NCBI RefSeq assembly: GCF_019320115.1
Contig: NC_089593.1
Location: 31,975,720 to 32,039,719 of the forward strand
Reading direction: 5' to 3'
From: Miscanthus floridulus
Lineage: Eukaryota; Streptophyta; Magnoliopsida; Poales; Poaceae
Length of the DNA stretch: 64,000 bases
Below, one piece after another: positions 1 through 11,604 of this stretch. The translations under genes were made by a program, and so were the position numbers. Positions within the stretch are counted from its first letter, which is position 1. Every line of letters begins with the position of its first letter. A model generated the notes under the pieces. The model was not told where the DNA came from. It made no database searches and saw only the letters and a program-made list of their open reading frames with translations.

Positions 1-1915
1 AAACATCATGTTTTTAATTGTCAATAGCATTTAGACAAGTCACAATGCATACCAAAAAATGGTCCATAGCCAATTAAAGATGTTCGATGCGATACTAAAG
101 CCATCTCAAAATGATACTTAGAGACATGCTTTAAATGGTCTGTATAATTTATACACGCTGCAAAGCATATTAATAATCATACATAGTCACGTAAAGATGC
201 TTCTTGATACAATATTGAAAACAAGTTAAGGTAAAACAAAACTAGACGCAGCTTCGTCTCCATCAATAGCATGTAGAGATGTAAAAATATTTATTAAGCT
301 TCTGATACTTATCTAAGCATAAGCGTTTTGTTTTTCGGTAAAAAAAAGTATTTAAAAAAATTCATCAAATTCTTAATGTGCATTTTTAATTTTTAGTAAA
401 ATATTTGCGAAAACCAATGATGGCACTATGGGAAAAAAATCACAAAAAAAAATAGCAAGCTAGGTTCAAACCTGCGTCTTTGTACAGAGGATAGCAGTAG
501 CCAAACCAACACGCTTCACGCTAGCTAGTGCACACTAATTTGCCAACATGCTAGTGACGCTTCTGCCCCCACACGGACAAGTAGCAGCTGCCCAGCCCTG
601 TCCCTTAGTCTGGAAAAAAAAGGCGGTGCCGAAATAGCCGAGCGCCGCTGGCCACCGGGTGAATGGACCGTAGTCGGCACCCAACAAAGATGGCGTGCGT
701 CTCCTCATGCTGGAGCCGGGAGCCCAAGCCCACCGCGCGTCTGCAGGCCGGCTACTGAGCGTCCGACAATTCCGCAGCCATCCGAGTTCATCTCCGCACC
801 ATCCAGAAATCAGAACGTGAAATTATCCAGCCACCATGGCCTTGCGTTGAGGAACGCCCAGAGATTAGAGAAAGGAGAAAAACATCTCAGCCGTTGGATC
901 GCCAGATGGATGGTCCAGATCGACCCTTGACCTGGTCAACTAGGAAATAAAAAAACACGCAACTGTCACGGCGCCGCCGCTAGTGCAGAGCCCCATATAC
1001 CATCCGTTGAAGGACTAAGGGGAGGACTCATCAGGTTCTACACCGTCGAATTAGGGCGTGTTCGGTAGGGTGCATGTGGGCAGCACTGCACCCAGCCATA
1101 CATATACTTACATAAAGTTGATTGTTTGGTTGCTGAGCAAATACGCTGGGCTTGGCTCCCCGCAAGCAGCTATACAGTGCAAGGGACCCACACATCCTAG
1201 ACACATGTCCATTCTAATACATACAACCAAACACCATCTTAGCATCTTGTATTCGCTCATGCAGCCTCAGGTTCAGCCCACCACACATAGACTCAGCTCA
1301 ACTTGCCTCCACAACTGCAACTAATCAAACACTAAATACGAACATGTGCCCATTCTGGACGATGGCTACCAGGTACAGGAAGATGTAGAAGGTCGTCTAG
1401 AGGCCGCTCTGGGTTGTTTGGTTCCCTGATCCACCTGAGCCTGTCCGCCTACACGCATGTGCGGATTCCAATGGAGAAGAGCGGCCGGTTGTTTGCACGG
1501 AGATGTGCACGAGCTCTCGTCCCAGACGCAAGCCATGACCGGTCATGCGAGCTCCCTTTTCGGGCGTGAGCCATGGCCGGTCACATGAGCTCTGCCCTGT
1601 GGGAGTCGCCTTGCACCGCTCGCGCGCACCATGTCATCGGCCACACACCATGAGCTTTGGCCGCCGCCTCATCACTGAACGCGCGCGCCGCACCATTGGC
1701 CACGTGCCGCAAGCTCCGGCCGCTACCTCAACATCGGTCACCCGGTCCTTGCTTTGCTCCAAACTGTAGGAAGGGGAGGAAGACGGGATGAAGACCTAAC
1801 ATGCGGGCCTAGGTGCTGTGAGATAGAGGGAAGAAAAATCAGAAGTAGAGGTGTTTTTTAAGAGCTGGATCTATCCTAAATAGGCCCTAAACCACTAGTA
1901 ATGTCGTAGAATGCA
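1..1915. other. Gene-less flank, mixed composition
   Basis: I see no supportable gene here. The left 560 bases are AT-rich. A GC-rich block at about 560-880 and another at 1400-1790 look like diverged promoter or transposon sequence. The open frames at 1058-1324 and 1545-1769 are short and show no domain, codon pattern or splice context. No target-site duplications were found. Confidence 0.5.
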
Positions 1916-2040
1916 GATTTAGGGCATGTTTGGATTCTCAGGACTAGACTTTGGCCACTAAACTTTAGACCATAGAGCCATTTGGATCTTGAACTAAAGT
2001 TTAGTGCTAATTCAACTAAAAGACATACATACATGCACAT
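1916..2040. mobile_element. Left half of a MITE-like hairpin
   Basis: The segment carries direct and inverted copies of a CTAAACTTTAGACC-type motif and ends in AAAAGACAT. The matching opposite arm (AAAAGACAT read in reverse, then GGTCTAAAGT in reverse) occurs at 20300-20470. The simplest reading is one MITE split by the retrotransposon block at 2041-20299. The two arms have diverged and I found no target duplication, so this is an inference. Confidence 0.35.
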
Positions 2041-2257
2041 TGTTGGTATTTATTAACGCAAATAGAATATGAAGGATTCAGCAAGCGCACAGAATACTAT
2101 TGTAGCATTTTACCGCGAGTATTCCAGGTATTGTTATTTATATTTTACCACAGGGAAACAATGGAGTAAAGATTTATTGGATAACAAAGGAATGTCTACT
2201 AATCAACATACTAGCATAGCTAAAGCAGGGGTGAATGTAATGATAGGAACCATGTGA
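2041..2257 (-). repeat. Truncated gypsy-type LTR fragment
   Basis: These bases match the beginning of the LTR at 18908-20299 nearly base for base (shared start TTGGTATTTATTAACGC; shared end near ATGATAGGAA). Homology stops abruptly at about 2257. It would be the 3' LTR of the minus-strand element whose primer site lies at 18894-18904, with the rest of this LTR deleted. Confidence 0.65.
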
Positions 2258-3198
2258 GTCGACTCGATTGACCATTAGAGTGCAGTCTCTACCGAGGATG
2301 TGACATGGATGTGCCTAGCTAACTTTCTCCCTCACCCCTTATAAGCCCGAGGAAAACGGACTCGCTTCGTGAGGGCTAACCTAGTTCTTCTGTGGTGTTT
2401 GCTTAAGTCAAGCTAGGTTCTAGGCCATTATTTGTGAAGCCATACAGGCCGACACGATCGGCCGGGAAGTACTTGCTAGGCTATGACTCGAGCTTGTGCT
2501 TAGCAGACATCACTCCTGCCTCTTTCAAGCCCAAGGTTCGGACATCCTCCGCTAGGGCTGTCTTTTCTTTCAATGTTTCTTTTGGTGTTATTCAATGTTC
2601 CCGTGTGTTGTTGCCTCCTTTTTCGTAGTCCTTCTTGGTTAGTGGTTGATTGCTCGTTTGCCTTGTTTGTCGTACGAACGAGGTAGTTGCATTGGGAAAT
2701 GACGTTGATTGGGCCAAAAACCGTTGGAGGAAGGACATGTGAATGACAGCATGACTTGGAGGAGAACAACTACGAGTACACTGAGGATCTCGGAGATGAT
2801 CAGTCAACAGGTGCCACGTCCTACCCAACCTCGTAGAATCCTATTAGACATGCCATAATGTAGCTACTAGTGCTTTACTTTCTTGCAATTGAAATGTGAT
2901 AGGTTGCATGGTAGATTTGCTTGAAGCCTTTACCTTGTCGCAACCTTTACCCCTGCACACCCGCTGTTAGGCTAGACGCTCGCTTACTACTTACTGCTTA
3001 CTTCTACTACGCATTATATCTATGATGTGATGCTTGGTGGAGGATTGTATGTGAGTGGCTAAGGCACATGGTGCCGCTAAAATGTACTAGTGATAACTTG
3101 GAGAGATCTCGGTGTGTGTCTTGGGTGTGTGGTGAGGGTTGAGTCGATCGGATAGGATTCTATGACGAGTCTTTGGACAAGTCTTGCCAGGGGGATGC
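2258..3198. other. Non-coding retroelement-like sequence
   Basis: No gene is visible. The overlapping short frames at 2500-2828 share no recognisable domain. The stretch ends in CCAGGGGGATGC directly before the TGTAACACCC LTR. That purine run could be a polypurine tract, in which case this is the end of that LTR's own internal region. Otherwise it is internal sequence of the outer gypsy element. Confidence 0.3.
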
Positions 3199-5024
3199 TG
3201 TAACACCCTAGTGTTAAGCATTGTATTTGGCACTTGCATTTCATGAGCACAAGCATCATCCAAGCATTCATGAGCATGAGCATAAGAAGTTTCATTTCAT
3301 TCACCTTATCTTTATCACATGTGATGTTGATTATATACATGTATATGCATGTGATCATGTGTGACTCATGCAAGAGATGGTTGTGAGGTCACAAAAATAC
3401 CTTAGACACATCTAGGGCGGAAAATGGAACAATGTTTGTATTCATGGCATGGGCCAAATTTGCTTCTAAGTCATAGTTTACTCAAAATTTCATTTTTCAT
3501 GATACTACTTTGACTAGAGTTGAACTATAGCTTAGAGTGTATGCATGAAAGTGCACGCTTAATAAAAGCTCTAGTTCTTGACATGGGTAACAAACTTTAT
3601 TTAAGGGTCACGAGCTAATAAAGTGCCTAACAGGGTCAAATAGGGCCCACAAGAATCAACTAAATGTTGTTTTCAAGACTTCAAATTTTTTCTAAGTCAA
3701 AAGCTGATTTCAGTTTCAAAGTACACCCCTTTGGAGCATTGCAACTTGTAAACTAGCTCAAATTAAACCAAGCTCATTTAAGCAAAGTTGTAGATCTCCT
3801 ATAGCTCTACAATTCTTAGTAATGATGTTTTTGCAAAATCGCCATGGATTAGAAGGAATAATGACTTGAAATCGCTCTGTTAGTCGGCTGATGCCGGCCT
3901 GAACCGGGCGCCGTGCGCGCCATCGTGGTTGACCGTGCACAGGCCGCAGCCACCACCTGGTGGCCGTACACCGGCGCCAGGCCCGCATGTCAGGCCGGGG
4001 TGGATAGCAAAGACGCCGCATCGTGCTCCTCCACTCTCACTCGCGTTCACTCTTTCTCTGCCTCGCCTCGCTCTCGCTCTCTCTCGCAGCCGAGCCATGC
4101 CACCATCGCCATTGCCACGCACCTCCGCCACGCTCACACGTCGTCCACCCCGCACCACCGCCCAATCCGTCACACGCATAGCTCCGCCGTGACTTGCTCC
4201 ACCTTCTCGAGCCGCTAACACCATCATTCGTGCAAGGGTAAGGCCACATTGCGCGTCGCCGCCGTGCCATGGTCGTGGTATGCCGCCGAGCTTGAACTCA
4301 CCGTGGCCAGCCGCAACCTGTGCTCCTCCGACCTCCCTCTACCCTGGTCCATCATTGTCGTAGGGTCTAGAAGCTAACGCCGCAACCCGTTTAACCTCTA
4401 CCGCCACAACAGTGCGGGAACACGCGATCACGCCGTGCGCATCCGCTATGGCCGTGAGCATGAGCTCGCCCTAGCTAGCCCTAACCAACCTCCCTTTTTT
4501 ACGCTAGCGCATGTTTCCACACCACCATGACCCTTAGCACCTTCCCCGAAGACAGAGACTTGCCACCGGCAGCCATCTTGTTAGAACGGTGACCTCAGCG
4601 TCGCCGTGCTCACACCGTCAAGCCGCCATGCATGCGGCAATGCCTCTCTAGCACCGCTGCTAACCCTAATCCACACCTGATAGTTTTGCTAGGTCTTCCT
4701 GGAATCGTAGCCGCCCTGCTTGCTGGCGAGGTAGCTCCGGTGAGCCGCTGAGCCAATCAAGGGTACCAATAGATGCGCATGGGAATGGGGAACATGATGG
4801 TGGCAACCTTGTCGCCAGCGACCTCGCCGTTGGTGAGCTACCACCGGTCAAATCCGTGCCCTACCTTTGTGTCTCTATTGGGTGGGACCGGGTGACCTAC
4901 GAGACCCAGGCGTCAATCGCAGTGGGTGCCCTGGACCAGGTGTACCTAGCAGTAGACCCCGAGTTGAATTTGATTTTCTTTATTTATTTTTCTAGATTTT
5001 GTAGCAAACTTGCAAAAATCATAT

Positions 5025-6554
5025 TGTAAGGAAAATGGACCCTAGGCCCATTTACTTTGGATTTTGATATTTGATGACCAACACAACCAAATTGGACTAA
5101 TGAATTTATAAGTAATTGTTTTGTAGTTCAATAGGGTGCAAGACGTGACTTGGACGAAGGCGGCATGATGATCCCACGATCAATACCACAAGCAAGACCC
5201 TAGAAGCACAAGAGAAGACCCAAGATATCAAGTATAGTACAAGCACAAAAATGGAAACCAAGCCAGACAAAAGATCATGAAGAAACAAGCTCGGCAGAGG
5301 TGACCGGACGCGGCCCTTATAGGGATCAGAGGTGTCCAATCAGTTGCTCAGCAATAGCAGGCGTCAATGGCTGTGACCGGACGCTAAGTGAAGTAGTGAC
5401 CGAACGCACCGATGACACTGTTCTTTGTCACGGCAATGTTTTTAGCATGACCGGACGTAGCGGCACTAGACGACCAGACGCACAAAGTACAGCGTCCGAT
5501 CGAGTCTAGAGAGGTTCTAGAGCAGCGCCAGCGTGACCGAACGCATCCGATCGAGTGAGACCGGACTCGGGCCAGAGTCCGATCAACTCGCGCGCTCTAA
5601 CGGTCGGGACGACTGGATGCATCTGGTCAGAATGACAGCAGCATCCGGTCAGTAGCAGAAAGCTGGGTTTCGCTCCCAACGGCTACTTTCTTGGTGGGGC
5701 TTATAAATAGACCCCCAACCAGCCATTTGAGATATGGAGAAGTGAGGAAACATACCAAGGGTATTGATACACCATTTTAGCGATCTCCACTTGCAAAGTG
5801 CTTAGCAATTCATTTGGTGATTAGCGTAGATGCTTTGCGAAGTGCTTAGGTTGATTAGACCACCACTTATGCGCTTGATCTAGGTTTCGGCCTACTGTTT
5901 AGTGAGGTTTGCACACCTCTTATCACTCGGTGCTTGAGCGCACCATTGTTGTACATCGAAGGGGCTTGTAGTCTTATGAGATCACACTAGCCGCGTTTGT
6001 GGTGTGGCCACCACCGTGTACCGAAGGGAACAAGGCTTGTGGCGTTTTGGCCGGAAGCTTGATAGTGAAGACGGCGGGGAGCATCCGGGAGAGACTTGCC
6101 GGAAGACACGTCGGAGACCCACTTGCGCGTGGGGAAGGCCCGAGGCTATCCATGGAGTTACCTGACTAGGAGCTTGTCCCTTGCGAGGGGCTCCAACGAG
6201 GACTAAGGGGAAGCTTGTGTGCTTCTCGATACCTTGGTAAAAATACCGGAGTCATCGACAGGAGTTTGCATATCTCTACCTTATACTTTAGCTTCCGCAT
6301 TTACATTGCAATCTTGGTGTGTGCTTTACTTTCTGAGCTTAGTGATAGGCTAGTTGATAGGTTTAGAACCTAGGTTACATAACTCCTTTTGTAGTAGAGA
6401 TAGTAACACACCTAGTAAAATCGTAGTTGCACATTTAGATAGATTACTTTACTGCACTGGTTTTGACTAGGTGAAATTAGAGGCCTTAGTTTAGAGTTAG
6501 AATTTTAAGTTACCTAATTCACCCCCCCCCTCCTAGGCATCACGGTCCCTTATA
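5025..6554 (+). repeat. 5' LTR of copia-1
   Basis: It begins TGTAAGGAAAATGG and ends GGTCCCTTATA; the 3' copy ends TTACA, so the terminal CA has mutated to TA here. It has a TATA box (TATAAATA, 5702-5709) preceded by a GC-rich motif array. Transcription would start near 5735. The 1530-bp length resembles the 1544-bp partner. Confidence 0.9.
5298..5709 (+). promoter_or_regulatory. LTR promoter: GACCGGACGC motif array plus TATA box
   Basis: Variants of GACCGGACGC, GTCCGATCGAG and CATCCGGTCAG recur every 20-60 bases from 5298 to 5660 and stop about 40 bases before TATAAATA (5702-5709). The 3' LTR has the same array at about 10340-10690 with TATAAATA at 10737-10744. The position suggests an upstream control region; no binding protein is inferred. 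Confidence 0.55.
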
Positions 6555-6556
6555 AT

Positions 6557-6568
6557 TGGTATCAGAGC
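6557..6568 (+). other. Primer-binding site of copia-1
   Basis: TGGTATCAGAGC is complementary to the 3' end of plant initiator tRNA-Met and lies two bases after the 5' LTR. It is the standard copia primer site. Confidence 0.92.
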
Positions 6569-6634
6569 TAGGTTGGCTCAATTTGGACCTTTGGTTTCAC
6601 CGCCGTTGAGCCGACGCTATTTAGAGTGGTTGGG

Positions 6635-8789
6635 ATGGATATCTCTAGGCCTCCGCACTTTGACGGCACTAACTTCCCCTACTATAAAGCTAGAATGGCT
6701 TGTCACCTTGAGGTGGTATATTTGGGTGTTTAGAGAGTCACTCATAACGGGATGAAAGTATGAAACCCATTAAGAATCTCAATAAACCCACAAAGAGTGA
6801 ACAAAAAGAAATTCATTTTAATGCTAGAGCTAAAAATTGCTTGTTTGAATCTTTTAGCATGGATGTATTTAACCAAGTGTTCACTTTAAATATGGCACAT
6901 GAAATTTGGTTAAAACTCTAAGAGCTCCATGACGGCACAACTAATGTCCGTGAGCAAAAACATTGTCTAGCTAAACAAAATTATGATTCCTTTAAAATGA
7001 ATGATAATGAGCTTGTTTGTGATATGTATTCTCGTTTGAATCTAATTATCAATGAGCTCCATTCAATCGATTAATGAAGCTAGATGATGCGGACATCATG
7101 AGAAAGATTATCTCTATGCTACCACAAAAGAAATATGCAAGCATCATCACCATCCTTCACAACATGGAGGACTTGAGCACCATGACCCCGGCCATAGTTA
7201 TTGGCAAGATAGTGGCATTTGAAATGTCACACAAGATGGGTCAAGAAGAAGCCTCTTCATCAAGCAAAGGCAAAGCTCTCACATGTAGTGAGAAAAAAGA
7301 AGATGAAGGGCAAGCAAGTTGAGACAAGCTCAAGCTCAAGCTCCTCAAGTAAAGATGAAGAAGAAGATGAGGATGATGATGATGAATCAAGTGATGATGA
7401 TCAATCTTCCTCCTCCACCTCTGACCTTGATGAAGAATCTATCAAGCTTATCAACAAGGTGGAGAAGATTATTCAAAAACTCAATGCCAAGGGTGTGCCT
7501 ATCTAAATTCAAGATTTCATCTTCACCAATCAAAGAAATGAGCAAAGAAAGAAGGGATGCTATGGATGCAGTGAGTTGGGGCACTTTGTGGAAGTTTGTC
7601 CAAATAAGACCACATCCAAGACAAAGAAGATGTGCAAGGACAAAGCCCTCACATCAATAAAGTCATGGGATAATTCTTCAAGTGAAGAAGAAGACCACCA
7701 CAAGAGGTGCGGGCATAAGCACTCATCATCAAGCACTTCACGTGTGTGCCTTATGGAACGAGGTAACAAAAAGCCTATACCTATTCATAGTGACCATGAT
7801 AGTGATAGTGATGATGAGCTACCTTCTTATGATGAAATTGTGTAAGAAAATCTTAAATTTGCTAAAGTTTGCACTAGTCAACAAAAGAAGCTTGAAAAAT
7901 TAAAAGAAAAACTAGATAGCTCACAACAAGCTTATGCTACTTTGCTTGAACAATATGAAACTTTTACCAATCTTAATATGGAGCTATCTACTAAAATTGA
8001 GCAACTTGAGACTAGTACAAACACAAATAATTGCACAATCAATGATGAACAACTTGTAAAGAAAAATGAAAAATTAAAGGAAAAGTTAGCTAGCTCACAA
8101 GATGCTTATAAAAGTTTGCTTGCTAAAATGGAAACCATGTGCAAACATTGTGATGAGCTAACTAATAAGTTGCTAATCTTAAAGCCGTCGGTACAACCCT
8201 CACCAAGGCACCTAAAAAGAAAAGTTCTATCTTTAACATGCATAAAAAGGATGCCTCTACTTGTAATAATTTATGTTTAGACTCACCCTTGTGCAACTAA
8301 GTTTGTGTTGAGAAAGTTGTTGTAGAAACATGCACACAAGAGGTCGCAATGGAGAATGAGCAACTCAAGCAAGAAGTGGCTCGCCTCACCAACGACTTGA
8401 CTCAAGTGAAAGGCAAGAAGGAGCAAGGCCAACTTCATCAAGATAACACCATTAAAGGAATGAAGAAGCTTGATGAAGGACAAATCATGGTTTGCTACGT
8501 GCGCCACAAGGAAGGCCACAAGTCCTATGAGTGCAAGGTGAAGAATGGGGGAGGAGCTAAGAAGAAAGAGAAAAACAAAAAGGAAACAAGCAAGCTCTCC
8601 AACACCTACACCAACAAGGTGGACAAAAAGGCCTCCACACCTTATCTCTTGAAGAAGAAAAATGGCAAGGTGGTGGCCATCAGGGTGAACAAGCAAGCCA
8701 ACAATGGGGCCAAATGCATTTGGGTGCCAAAGGAGATCATTTCCAACATGAAGAGCACCAAGAAGGTTTGGATCCCGAAAGGGAAGTGA
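6635..8789 (+). pseudogene. Decayed gag-like gene of copia-1
   Basis: The reading starts at ATG 6635 with a copia gag start (RPPHFDGTNFPYYKARM), which is read through several stops (for example a TAG where Trp is expected near 6732) and frame changes. A perfect zinc knuckle CX2CX4HX4C (CYGCSELGHFVEVC) is encoded at about 7558-7602. A poly-Asp/Glu/Ser stretch lies at 7320-7440 and 7670-7840, and a long Lys/Glu/Leu/Gln-rich coiled coil at 7850-8200. A second knuckle near 8490-8535 has Arg in place of its second Cys. The end contains WVPK- and WIPK-type motifs, which in related autonomous elements sit just before the protease; here the frame stops instead. Confidence 0.75.
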
Positions 8790-10043
8790 GAAGTCTAATG
8801 GACTTCGGAGAATTTGGAGACTTAGCAAAGTATAGATGCATTTCATGGGGTGCATCATTATGGACAAGAAAATTGCCAAGTGGGTTACTAAATACTATGA
8901 CCCAAATTCTCCTTCCCATGTTAGGTAACTAGATTTAATTTCTTGCAATTTCAATTAGCATCTAATTCCTTTTTCATGCCTAGGTTTGCATTTGCATGTT
9001 TAATCTTATGTCTTGCATACACTAGGTATATCTTATGGTAGGCTTGCTCGGTTTTACTCTTAACCCTTGGAGCAAACCTACATGGTTTAATTGTTTAGGA
9101 GCACGGCATATAGCTTGTTTTATAATTGTTCATCTAATATGTGCCAAAGTCCAAATTATAGATAATTTCTCCCGAATATCACTTTCGAAAATGATTCTCA
9201 CATTCATGTGATGTTATCTTTCAAGTGGTATTTTTTATTCCAAAATCAATGTGCATGTCTCCTACAAGTATTCCATACTTGTGTGCACAATAGGGAGAGG
9301 TTACTCTATAAGTTGGATGCTTTGAGACCAACACCTTTTCAAGCTTATCATGTGTGTAGTAGTCTTATTATAAGGAAAATAGAGTCCCCGGAGTTAAGCA
9401 TCATACTTCAAATATCCACCACCTATTGCAAGTGGTATAAATTAAATTGGTTTCCACATGTGGTATTTCTAAACCAATATCATCATGTTGATTTTACTTT
9501 GGTATTTATATGCTTTCTCCATGCATTATATAGATTAAAATCCCTTGAGCATTAATTTGCCAATTATGCATAAACTACATTCTCCATCATATGTATGCAT
9601 ATATTTAGGGGGAGCTTAGTCTATGTAACGTGAGAGTCAAATCTTGTGACCTATTCCACTCCACATACAAAGGATCACAAAGTTTGACCCTCCCTTATGC
9701 TACTAATGTCTTCCTTTTTGGTGCTTGATTCCAAAGGGGGAGAATTTGTAGAACCAAAAGCAAGCCCGATCATAATAATTTACAAGTGGTAATGGTAATA
9801 ATTTACAAGTGATAATGGTTTGAGAAAGGGAGAATAATGGATTATGGAGTTAGGGGGAGGCTTAAATCCATAATGCCATATGGGGACATTTGCAAGGGCA
9901 AGATAAGTTTCCAAAGATGTTTACATGTGGTATCTTTTAGCATCATATAACCTTACCCTTTGTATTGCATCCTAGCAAGTAAATAGTATTTAAATTCCAA
10001 AATTTTTATTATTTGCTTGTTTTGGTCGTGTTGTCATCAATCA
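8790..10043 (+). other. Non-coding 3' internal region of copia-1
   Basis: This is AT-rich sequence between the gag-like gene and the polypurine tract. The open frame at 9208-9555 has no recognisable motif. Several GGGGGAG runs occur (for example near 9609, 9739 and 9854), resembling the true polypurine tract. This is where pol would lie in an autonomous copia element. Confidence 0.6.
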
Positions 10044-10060
10044 CAAAAAAAGGGGGAGAT
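10044..10060 (+). other. Polypurine tract of copia-1
   Basis: AAAAAAAGGGGGAGAT directly precedes the TG of the 3' LTR at 10061 and is the expected plus-strand primer. Confidence 0.85.
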
Positions 10061-11604
10061 TGTAAGGAAAATGGACCCTAGGCCCATTTACTTTGGATTT
10101 TGGTGTTTGATGACCAACACAACCAAATTGGACTAATGAATTTGCAGGTAATTGTTTTGTAGTTCAATAGGGTGCAAGACGTGACTTGGACGAAGGCGAC
10201 ATAATGATCCAACGATCAACACCATAAGCAAGACCCTAGAAGCACAAGAGAAGACCCAAGATATCAAGCATAGTCCAAGCACAAAGATGGGAACCAAGCC
10301 AGACGTAAGATCATGAAGAAACAAGCTTGGCAGAGGTGACTAGACACGGCCCTTATAGGGACCAGATGCGTCCGATCAGTTGCTCAGCAATAGCAGGCAT
10401 CAACAGCTGTGATCGGATGTTAAGCGAAGCAATGACCGGACGCACCGATGACACTGTTCTTTGTCATAGCAATATTTTTAGCGTGACCAGATGCAGTGGC
10501 ACTGAACGACCGGATGCATAAAGTACAGCGTTCGATCGAGTCCACAGAGGTTCCAGAGCGGCGCTAGTGCGACCGGACGCGTCCGATCGAGTGAGATCGG
10601 ACTCAGCCCAGAGTCCGATCAACGTGCGTGCTCTAACGATCGGAACAACCGGACATGTCTGGTCAGGACATCAGCAGCGTCCGGTCAGTAGCAGAAAGCT
10701 GGGTTTCGCCCCAATAGCTACTTTCTTGGTAGGGCTTATAAATAGACCCCCCCAACCAGCCATTTGAGATGTGGAGAAGTGAGGAAACATAGCAAGGGTG
10801 CTGATACACCATTTTAGTGATCTCTATTTACATAGTGCTTAGTGATTCATTTGGTGATTAGCGTATGTGCTTTGCGAAGTGCTTAGATTGATTAGACCAC
10901 CGCTTATGTGCTTACTCTAGGTTTAGGCCTAGTGTTTAGTGAGGTTTGCACACCACTTATCACTCAGTGCTTGTGCGCACCATTGTTGTACATCGGAGGG
11001 GCTTATAGTCTTACGAGATCACACCAACCGCGTTTGTGGTGTGGCCACCACCATGTACCGAAGGGAACAAGGTCCGCGGCGTTTCGTCCAAAAGCTTGAT
11101 AGTGAAGACGGCGGGGAGCATCTGGTAGAGGCTTGCCGAAAGGCATGTCAGAGACCCACTTGCGCGTGGGGAAGGCCCGAGGCTATCCATGGAGTTACCC
11201 GACCAGTAGCTTGGCCCTTACGAGGGATTTCTTGCGAGGGGCTCCAACGAGGACTAGGGAGAAACTTGTGCGCTTCTCGATACCTCAATAAAAATACTGG
11301 AGTCATCGATAGAAGTTTGTATATCTCTACCTTACTCTTTAGCTTCCGCATTTACATTGCAATCTTGGTGTGTGCTTTACTTTTCTAGCTTAGTGATAGG
11401 CTAGTTGATAGGTTTGGAACCTAGGTTGCATTAGTCCTTTATAGTAGAGATAGCAACACACCTAGCAAAACCATAGTTGCACATTTAGATAGATTGCTTT
11501 ACTGCATAGGTTTTGACTAGGTGAAATTAGAGGCCTTAGTTTAGAGTTAGAATTTTAAGTTGTCTAATTCACCCCCCCTCTTTTAGGCGTCACGGTCCCT
11601 TACA
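10061..11604 (+). repeat. 3' LTR of copia-1
   Basis: It begins TGTAAGGAAAATGG and ends GGTCCCTTACA, followed by target duplication CATAT at 11605-11609. It is colinear with the 5' LTR, with scattered differences, many of them C-to-T or G-to-A. Confidence 0.9.

Larger units (their letters stand above)
5025..11604 (+). mobile_element. Complete copia-type LTR retrotransposon, gag-like gene only (copia-1)
   Basis: The element has two LTRs (5025-6554 and 10061-11604), a primer-binding site for initiator tRNA-Met (TGGTATCAGAGC, 6557-6568), a polypurine tract before the 3' LTR, and a 5-bp target duplication CATAT at 5020-5024 and 11605-11609. The internal 3.5 kb encodes a decayed gag-like protein and then about 1.2 kb without coding capacity. 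No protease, integrase, reverse transcriptase or RNase H motif was seen, so it would depend on enzymes from a relative. It inserted into the long LTR at 3199-15532. About ten differences in the first 180 LTR bases mark it as the older of the dated insertions here. Confidence 0.9.

Noticed and set aside
3880..4270. GC-rich frames resembling a plant exon
   Set aside because: They lie within a long LTR and overlap on both strands with no conserved motif.
8283..8879. A 198-residue minus-strand hydrophobic frame
   Set aside because: It is the antisense shadow of the copia-1 gag-like gene.
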